From the NCBI GenBank assembly GCA_945876285.1, contig CAMCNO010000007.1, positions 17,782 to 81,781 of the forward strand: a DNA stretch of 64,000 bases, in the 5' to 3' direction. This DNA comes from an uncultured Clostridia bacterium. Its GTDB lineage: Bacteria > Bacillota > Clostridia > Oscillospirales > Oscillospiraceae. The notes beneath the pieces were generated by a model. That model was given only the letters and a program-made list of their open reading frames with translations. It was not told the origin of the DNA and searched no databases. Position 1 is the first letter of the stretch. Every line of letters begins with the position of its first letter. Positions 59,985-64,000 of this stretch are shown one piece after another. The translations under genes and the position numbers were made by a program.

Positions 59985-60701
59985 ATGGCGAACGTCACCA
60001 ACGCGCTCCTGCAGCACTATGTGAAGCTGACCGAATTTCTCGGGCAGGCTTTGGGTCCGGATTACGAGGTCGCGCTCCACGACCTGACGGACAAAAACCG
60101 CTCCATCATCGCCATCGCCAACAATCATGTCAGCGGCCGGGAGATCGGCGCCCCCCTGACCAATGTGGCGCTGAGCATCCTGCGGGATAAGAGCTACGAG
60201 ACCTCCGATTACCGCCTGCACTATTACGGGGTCTCCATCAACGGGAAGGACCTGCGGTCCAACACCATGTTCATCAAGCAGAACGGCCGGCTGATTGGTA
60301 TGCTCTGCATCAATTTTGATGACAGCCGTTACCGGGCTGTCAGCAACCAGATCATGGGGCTGTGTCACCCGGACATTTTCGTGGAGGATGTGGTAAAGCC
60401 TGCTATCCCCGAGCCCGGAGCCGCTTCTGCCCCCGCTCGGCCTACACCGGAAAAATTCCGCAACTCCACGGAGGCGGTGGCCACAGATGCCATCAACCGG
60501 GAACTGGAGCATCTGGGCGTGACCGCGGAGCGGCTGACCTCCGATGAGCGTCTGAAGATCATTGCCGCGCTGGAGAGCAACGGCATCTTCCTGCTCAAGG
60601 GCGCGGTCAAGGATGTGGCTGCGGGGCTCCACTGCTCCCAGGCCAGTGTTTACCGCTATTTATCTCAGTTAAAGGGTGCCGATGCTGAAACAAAAGAATG
60701 A
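59985..60701 (+). CDS. YheO/DauR-type PAS-HTH transcriptional regulator
   Basis: This protein has 238 residues from the ATG at 59985; a GTG at 59979 is too close to GAGG. The N-terminal YheO-like PAS domain reads LTEFLGQALGPDYEVALHDL. The C-terminal helix-turn-helix reads LKGAVKDVAAGLHCSQASVYRYL. Related regulators sense amino acids or metabolites and control divergent catabolic genes. It probably controls ridA-tnaA-symporter. Confidence 0.9.
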   Translation: MANVTNALLQHYVKLTEFLGQALGPDYEVALHDLTDKNRSIIAIANNHVSGREIGAPLTNVALSILRDKSYETSDYRLHYYGVSINGKDLRSNTMFIKQNGRLIGMLCINFDDSRYRAVSNQIMGLCHPDIFVEDVVKPAIPEPGAASAPARPTPEKFRNSTEAVATDAINRELEHLGVTAERLTSDERLKIIAALESNGIFLLKGAVKDVAAGLHCSQASVYRYLSQLKGADAETKE

Positions 60702-60714
60702 CCCAATGAAAAAC

Positions 60715-60746
60715 GGGAAGCAGGTGCGAGCCTGCTTTCCCTTTTA
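60715..60746 (+). terminator. intrinsic terminator
   Basis: GGGAAGCAGG (60715-60724) pairs with CCTGCTTTCCC (one bulge), followed by TTTTA. It separates the regulator from the acetyltransferase gene. Confidence 0.78.
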
Positions 60747-60761
60747 TGAGGAGAATGCTTT

Positions 60762-61535
60762 ATGCTGACAAAGCTGACGGACTACCATCAGGTCCCGGCC
60801 TTTATCCACGCCTGCGGATTTGAGCGCGTCTTCGGCTCCAAGGCGCTGACGGCTCTGCGGGCCTATGGACTGGAGGATGACCGCGTCCGGTTTTACCTCT
60901 GTGAGGAAAACGGCGTTCCCACCGCAGCCATGTATCTGATGGGCGGCGTGCTGGTCGTGTCGGCCCGTCCAGCGGCGGACCCCGCCCCTGTGGCGGAGCT
61001 GGTCCGGCGGGAGAGCGTGGGCGAGGTGGACACCAACTGGGACCAGTGCGCCGCCCTGCAGGCCCTGCTGGGCGGGACCACGGAGAGCTCTTATTATATG
61101 GTATACCGGGGCGGCGCTATCAACGAGAGCTTCCCGGACATCGGCCCGGGAAGCCTGGAAGCGTCGTTTGCCGTCCTGCAGCGGAGCCATGAATACTACC
61201 GCACCCACCTGCGCTTTGACGCCTGGTCCGCCGACCTGCGGCAGAAGCTGGACCGGGGGCTGATGGAGCTGTACCAGCTGGAGGTCGGCGGCGAAGTCGT
61301 GGGGACAGGCTGTATCGGGTCGGAGGACGACGAAAGCGGCGTCCTGGTAGCGGTGGCTGTGGTGCCGGAATTCCGGCACCGGGGGCTGGGAAGCCGCATC
61401 AGCCGCTTCCTGGTCAAGCGCATTTTGGAAAAAGGAAAAACGCCCCGGCTCATCTCCGGATATGATGAAGTAGCGGAGCTGTACCGGCAGGTGGGCTTTG
61501 AGCCCTGCGGCCGCTGGGGCGAGCTGTATCTTTGA
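60762..61535 (+). CDS. GNAT-family acetyltransferase
   Basis: This protein has 257 residues behind GAGGAG. The C-terminal GNAT domain shows the acetyl-CoA loop VAVVPEFRHRGLGSR near residues 198-212. The N-terminal half is GNAT-like but lacks that loop, so the protein may be a tandem GNAT with one active site. The substrate is unknown. The YczE-like gene starts 19 bp after its stop, so the two are probably cotranscribed. Confidence 0.88.
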   Translation: MLTKLTDYHQVPAFIHACGFERVFGSKALTALRAYGLEDDRVRFYLCEENGVPTAAMYLMGGVLVVSARPAADPAPVAELVRRESVGEVDTNWDQCAALQALLGGTTESSYYMVYRGGAINESFPDIGPGSLEASFAVLQRSHEYYRTHLRFDAWSADLRQKLDRGLMELYQLEVGGEVVGTGCIGSEDDESGVLVAVAVVPEFRHRGLGSRISRFLVKRILEKGKTPRLISGYDEVAELYRQVGFEPCGRWGELYL

Positions 61536-61554
61536 ATAAGCGGGGGATTTTGAG

Positions 61555-62205
61555 ATGGTTCGGGAATACGGACGCCGCCTGCTGATCCTGGCGGGCGGAT
61601 TGATGGTGAGCGCGGTGGGCATCACCATGATGCTCCAGGCCAATGTGGGACAGGAGCCTTGGAGCATCTTGCAGAAGGGCATGTCCATCTTTTTCGGCAT
61701 GACTTACGGCACCGCCGCTATGATCGTGGGCGCGGCAGTCATCGCCATTGCCGTTCTCTGCGGCGAGAGCTTTGGCATCGGCACCCTGGCGAACATCTTT
61801 TTCTGCCCGGTGTGCATCGACATTCTGCTGTATCTGGATTGGATACCGCAGATGCAGACCCTCTGGTCCGGCCTGCTGATGCTGCTGGGCGGCATGGAGC
61901 TGTTGGCTGTCGGCACCTGGATGTACATGAAAAGTGCCCTGGGCTCCGGGCCCCGGGACGCGCTGATGGTGGTCCTGGCCCGCAAGACCGGGCGGTCCGT
62001 GGGCCTGTGCCGCGCCACGGTGGAGCTGATCGCCATTTTCGTGGGCTGGCGTCTGGGCGGACAGCTCGGTGTGGGCACCCTGATCTCAGCCGTGGGACTT
62101 GGCACCCTGTTTAATTTGAATTTTGGACTGCTCCGCTTTGACGCCGCGTCGCTGCACCAGGAAAACATCGCCGAGACCTTGCACCGTTTGGGGAGCTTAT
62201 ACTAA
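61555..62205 (+). CDS. YczE/YitT-like integral membrane protein
   Basis: This protein has 216 residues; GGGGGA lies seven bases before the ATG. Five hydrophobic segments are visible. MMLQANVGQEPWSILQKGMS and MKSALGSGPRDALMVVLARKTG are typical blocks of the YczE family. The transported or sensed substrate is not established. The stop codon TAA (62203-62205) lies inside the left terminal repeat of the element at 62200-62354, so the C-terminus was probably set by that insertion. Confidence 0.88.
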   Translation: MVREYGRRLLILAGGLMVSAVGITMMLQANVGQEPWSILQKGMSIFFGMTYGTAAMIVGAAVIAIAVLCGESFGIGTLANIFFCPVCIDILLYLDWIPQMQTLWSGLLMLLGGMELLAVGTWMYMKSALGSGPRDALMVVLARKTGRSVGLCRATVELIAIFVGWRLGGQLGVGTLISAVGLGTLFNLNFGLLRFDAASLHQENIAETLHRLGSLY

Positions 62206-62354
62206 TATCCGACTAAAACAAGACATTCCTTGCGGCATAATTTCCGCCATGCCGCGTTGTCGTCCTTGGCGGGCGTCAGCCCGCCTGCGTCCTCCGCCTT
62301 GCCTGACAAAAATTCTGCTCGCAAGGCTTTGCCACTTTTAATCGGATATTAGTA
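62200..62354. mobile_element. MITE-like element, about 155 bp
   Basis: Terminal inverted repeats of 19 bp with one mismatch: TACTAATATCCGACTAAAA at 62200-62218 and its complement at 62336-62354. The inside has no gene and contains further GC-rich inverted repeats (GGCGGGC/GCCCGCC). The size and layout fit a non-autonomous transposable element. No transposase is present; a TA duplication at the edges is possible but ambiguous. Confidence 0.65.
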
Positions 62355-62441
62355 TTAAAAGACAGCGAAAGCGTATAGCGGCAAGGATACTGCGGAAAAT
62401 CTTGCGGAAGATCGCTGAACAGAGCATTTTCGCAAACGAAA

Positions 62442-62473
62442 GGGCCGCTGCAGAGTGAAATCTGCAGCGGCCC
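62442..62473 (-). terminator. intrinsic terminator of icd
   Basis: A perfect 13-bp stem (62461-62473 with 62442-62454) is followed on the minus strand by TTTCG. It is also usable in the other direction, where TTCTTCT follows. Confidence 0.85.
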
Positions 62474-62488
62474 TTCTTCTATGCCTGT

Positions 62489-63706
62489 TTATTTCAGCTT
62501 TCTGCACAGTCTCTCCGCGATGGCGTCCAGGAATTCCTCGCTGTCCACGCCGGTGGCCTGGAACCCCGGCTCCACCAGACCCAGCAGGTCCTTGGTCATC
62601 ACGCCGTCCATCAGCGTCTCCAGGGAGGCGTCCTCCATGGCTTGACCGAACTTCACCAGGTCCTCCAGACCGTCCAGCTCGCCCCGGCGCTTGAGAGCGC
62701 CGCTCCAGGCGAAGATGGTGGCGATGGGGTTCGTGGAGGTCTTTTCGCCCTTGAGATACTTGTAGTAGTGGCGGGTAACAGTGCCGTGGCTGGCTTCGAA
62801 CTCCATGGTTCCGTCGGGGGACACCAGCACGGAGGTCATCATGGCAAGGGAGCCAAAGGCTGTCGCCACCATGTCGCTCATCACGTCGCCGTCGTAGTTT
62901 TTCAGCGCCCAGATGAACCCACCCTTGGAGCGGATGACACGGGCAACCGCGTCGTCGATGAGGGTGTAGAAGTAGGTCAGCCCCAGCTTCTCGAACTCCG
63001 CCTTGTAGGTGGATTCGTACTCCTCCTCAAAAATGCGCTTGAAGGCTCCGTCGTAGACCTTGGCGATGGTGTCCTTGGTGGAGAACCACAGGTCCTGCTT
63101 CTGGTTGATGGCGTACTGGAAGCAGGAGCGGGCAAAGGCCCGGATGCTGCTCTCCTTGTTGTGCTGGGCCTGCCAGACGGCAGGGCCGTCCACGGTCTGG
63201 ACGCTCAGCGTCTTTTCCGCGCCGCTTTCACCCTTGAAAGTGAGGGTAGCGGTGCCCGGCTCATCGGTCTCCAGGTCCACGGCCTTGTACATATCGCCGT
63301 AGGCGTGGCGGGCGATGGTGATGGGCGCCTCCCAGTTCTTCACCACAGGCTTGATGCAGGGCAGCACGATGGGCGCCCGGAAAGCGGTGCCGTCCAGAAT
63401 GGCCCGGATGGTGCCGTTGGGGGACTTCCACATCTCGGTGAGCTGGGGATACTCCTCCATCCGCTGGCGATTGGGTGTAATGGTAGCACACTTTACGGCG
63501 ACACCCAGCCGCTTTGTGGCATTGGCTGCGTCAATGGTCACCTGGTCTCTCGTCTCGTTGCGGTGCAGCAGCCCTAAATCGTAGTATTCGGTCTTCAGCT
63601 CCACGAAGGGCAGGATGAGCTTTTCCTTGATCATGGCCCACAGCACGCGGGTCATCTCGTCGCCGTCCATCTCCACCAGGGGAGTGGTCATTTGAATCTT
63701 TTCCAT
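62489..63706 (-). CDS. icd: NADP-dependent isocitrate dehydrogenase (eukaryote-type)
   Basis: This protein has 405 residues; GGAGG precedes the ATG at 63706. It belongs to the dimeric IDH class shared with eukaryotic cytosolic enzymes: MDGDEMTRVLWAMIKEKLI at the start, KSPNGTIRAILDGTAFRAPI for isocitrate binding, KNYDGDVMSDMVA for the metal and ASHGTVTRHY near the coenzyme site. It converts isocitrate to 2-oxoglutarate and is needed for glutamate synthesis in anaerobes. It follows aconitase by 13 bp, so the pair forms a short citrate-to-oxoglutarate unit. Confidence 0.95.
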   Translation of the reverse strand: MEKIQMTTPLVEMDGDEMTRVLWAMIKEKLILPFVELKTEYYDLGLLHRNETRDQVTIDAANATKRLGVAVKCATITPNRQRMEEYPQLTEMWKSPNGTIRAILDGTAFRAPIVLPCIKPVVKNWEAPITIARHAYGDMYKAVDLETDEPGTATLTFKGESGAEKTLSVQTVDGPAVWQAQHNKESSIRAFARSCFQYAINQKQDLWFSTKDTIAKVYDGAFKRIFEEEYESTYKAEFEKLGLTYFYTLIDDAVARVIRSKGGFIWALKNYDGDVMSDMVATAFGSLAMMTSVLVSPDGTMEFEASHGTVTRHYYKYLKGEKTSTNPIATIFAWSGALKRRGELDGLEDLVKFGQAMEDASLETLMDGVMTKDLLGLVEPGFQATGVDSEEFLDAIAERLCRKLK

Positions 63707-63719
63707 GAAAACCTCCAGT

Positions 63720-64000
63720 TTAGGAACGCTTGGCATAGTAATTCATCAGGCAGCCATCCAGAATGATCTGCTTCTCGTCCTCTGTCAGCCCCTTGACGTG
63801 AAGCAGGATGTCAGTCACAGCGCCGTCAGCCGTGAGGACCTTGGCGGGAATGTCCTCCGCGCCATTTTCAATGGCCTTGCGGATGCCCGGGACGAACACA
63901 CAGTCGCCGGGCTCATATGTAAAGGCGGTTTCCTTGTCAATGGTGAAGGGCAGGATGCCCCAGTTGATGCAGTTGGAGCGGTAGCGCTTCGTGGCGAATT
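63720..64000 (-). CDS. aconitate hydratase, C-terminal part
   Basis: Only the last 93 residues are in the window; the gene starts beyond the right edge. The visible part contains KRYRSNCINWGILPF, PGDCVFVPGIRKAIENG and ends DGCLMNYYAKRS, as in clostridial aconitases. It converts citrate to isocitrate and feeds the Icd encoded directly downstream. Confidence 0.85.
   Translation of the reverse strand, partial: FATKRYRSNCINWGILPFTIDKETAFTYEPGDCVFVPGIRKAIENGAEDIPAKVLTADGAVTDILLHVKGLTEDEKQIILDGCLMNYYAKRS

Noticed and set aside
1..64000. CRISPR array, tRNA or rRNA genes, integrase or transposase
   Set aside because: No regular direct-repeat array, no cloverleaf-like segment ending in CCA and no recombinase motif was found on either strand. 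The accessory content is therefore not visibly a prophage or integrative element within this window.

Overview
The window looks like a chromosomal stretch from a GC-rich anaerobic Clostridia species, most plausibly of the Oscillospiraceae (Flavonifractor/Oscillibacter/Lawsonibacter-like). The reasons are strong GGAGG ribosome sites, Firmicutes-type sigma-A promoters, low-GC/high-GC mosaicism, a RidA/tryptophanase/NSS-symporter amino-acid fermentation operon and a eukaryote-type NADP isocitrate dehydrogenase next to aconitase. The genus is inference; no rRNA or other marker is present.

Positions 1-41339 hold a very large accessory cluster that I do not recognise as a described system. Its core is two copies of a MoxR-type AAA+ ATPase plus VWA/DUF2201-like protein pair, a ClpP peptidase, a 60-residue single-pass membrane protein, and ten ankyrin-repeat proteins. 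These fall into a large type of about 680-760 residues, a short type with a shared C-terminal tail, and one small one. Interleaved are two paralogous proteins of unknown function (374 and 379 residues), a WYL-domain regulator, an AddB-like/AddA-like helicase-nuclease pair, a NYN/OST-HTH putative RNase, a double zinc-ribbon AT-hook protein, an Ada-type zinc module and several orphan proteins. Ten copies of one promoter module, (C/G)AAATTTGAAAA - 11 bp - TANNNT, stand in front of the ankyrin, ClpP and orphan transcription units and tie them into one regulon. A palindromic CAAATTTG lies where the -35 box should be. The WYL regulator is divergent to one copy and is the natural candidate regulator.

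Positions 41340-50109 are a defence-like island of lower GC. It has a STAND/NACHT-like ATPase with a TPR tail, then an operon of a dGTPase-like HD phosphohydrolase, McrB and McrC. The STAND gene and the dGTPase-mcrBC operon are driven by almost identical promoters of about 60 bp with the same inverted repeat, which suggests common control. Positions 50237-53043 carry a CbxX/CfqX (SpoVK-like) AAA+ ATPase with two small downstream genes, one with a faint lysozyme/transglycosylase-like signature.

Positions 53371-64000 are mostly ordinary metabolism. A self-regulated tetR-rsgA-methyltransferase operon has palindromic operators inside a consensus promoter. A ridA-tnaA-like lyase-NSS symporter operon degrades an amino acid and lies divergent from a YheO-type PAS/HTH regulator. 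Then come a GNAT acetyltransferase, a YczE-like membrane protein whose stop codon lies inside a MITE-like element, and an aconitase-icd pair on the minus strand. No rRNA, tRNA or CRISPR array was seen.
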